The position numbers and the translations under genes were made by a program. From CAYLJJ01 sp964384025 (lineage in GTDB: Bacteria; Myxococcota_A; Bradymonadia; UBA7976; UBA1532): DNA of 64,000 nt. Shown one piece after another: positions 63,999 through 64,000 of this stretch; position 1 is the stretch's first letter; each line of letters begins with the position of its first letter. The stretch lies in NCBI GenBank assembly GCA_964384025.1, contig CAYLJJ010000019.1:11361-75360 (forward strand), given 5' to 3'. The notes beneath the pieces are model-generated. The model was not told where the DNA came from and searched no databases. It saw only the letters and a program-made list of their open reading frames with translations.

Positions 63999-64000
63999 AA
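63912..64000. repeat. Low-complexity contig-end-like sequence
   Basis: CCACC/CCCCCA repeats run into an A-rich tract (63945-64000) with only C, T and A interruptions. On the minus strand it is poly-T/G. It resembles an assembly-end artefact more than biology. Confidence 0.75.

Overview
The window looks like the chromosome of a member of the Myxococcota (former Deltaproteobacteria), perhaps a lineage outside the classical myxobacteria. The evidence is a set of gliding-motility-type genes (Glt/Cgl family), a MYXO-CTERM-like sorting tail, thrombospondin type 3 and MopE-type repeats, many lipoproteins with ASH (choice-of-anchor D) domains, and frequent GTG/TTG starts. Base composition is moderate, clearly AT-richer in 1-1130 and in about 12800-19400. 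I saw no rRNA, tRNA, CRISPR array, insertion sequence or replication origin. The lineage is an inference from gene content.

Layout. 1-1093 is a decayed McrBC-type restriction remnant. 1134-5488 holds a SNF2 helicase, a SWIM zinc-finger protein and a Tat-exported protein. 5556-7542 is a pair of Get3/ArsA-like ATPases whose P-loops differ in complementary ways. 7571-11450 holds a thioredoxin-fold lipoprotein, a DEDDh exonuclease and a TPR-CHAT lipoprotein. 11503-12645 is a MopE-type lipoprotein gene broken by two opposite frameshifts.

12817-26623 is one type VI secretion operon, tssJ-K-L-M-A-B-C-hcp-E-F-G, without clpV or vgrG. Its tssM carries an 11-base poly-C tract, lacks the usual N-terminal membrane hairpin and has a degenerate nucleotide-binding loop. 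The operon is followed by a membrane protein with a zinc ribbon and two LytM (M23) peptidase domains. 29146-33805 holds a DUF434-type protein, a large repeat protein with a MYXO-CTERM-like tail and an uncharacterised protein. 33884-35985 (minus strand) is the conserved operon rpsP-khpA-rimM-trmD-rplS. 36182-41267 is a tightly overlapped operon: double cyclic-nucleotide-binding-domain protein, AI-2E family permease, HtrA protease, small membrane protein, and an RluA/RlmI-type rRNA-modification fusion.

41282-52164 (minus strand) is the most striking region: a compact cluster resembling the Myxococcus focal-adhesion gliding machinery. In transcription order it encodes a CglB-like vWA lipoprotein, an outer-membrane barrel, GltC-, GltD- and GltE-like TPR proteins, a CglF-like small protein and a GltJ-like zinc-ribbon/GYF/TonB-C protein. 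Divergent from it, 52664-61594 encodes four ASH-domain lipoproteins, two of them tandem paralogues and one with a vWA domain. Together these loci suggest a cell-surface adhesion or motility apparatus. The right end holds a YkgJ-type cysteine-cluster protein, an orphan protein and a Gly-rich protein that runs into low-complexity sequence resembling a contig-end artefact.
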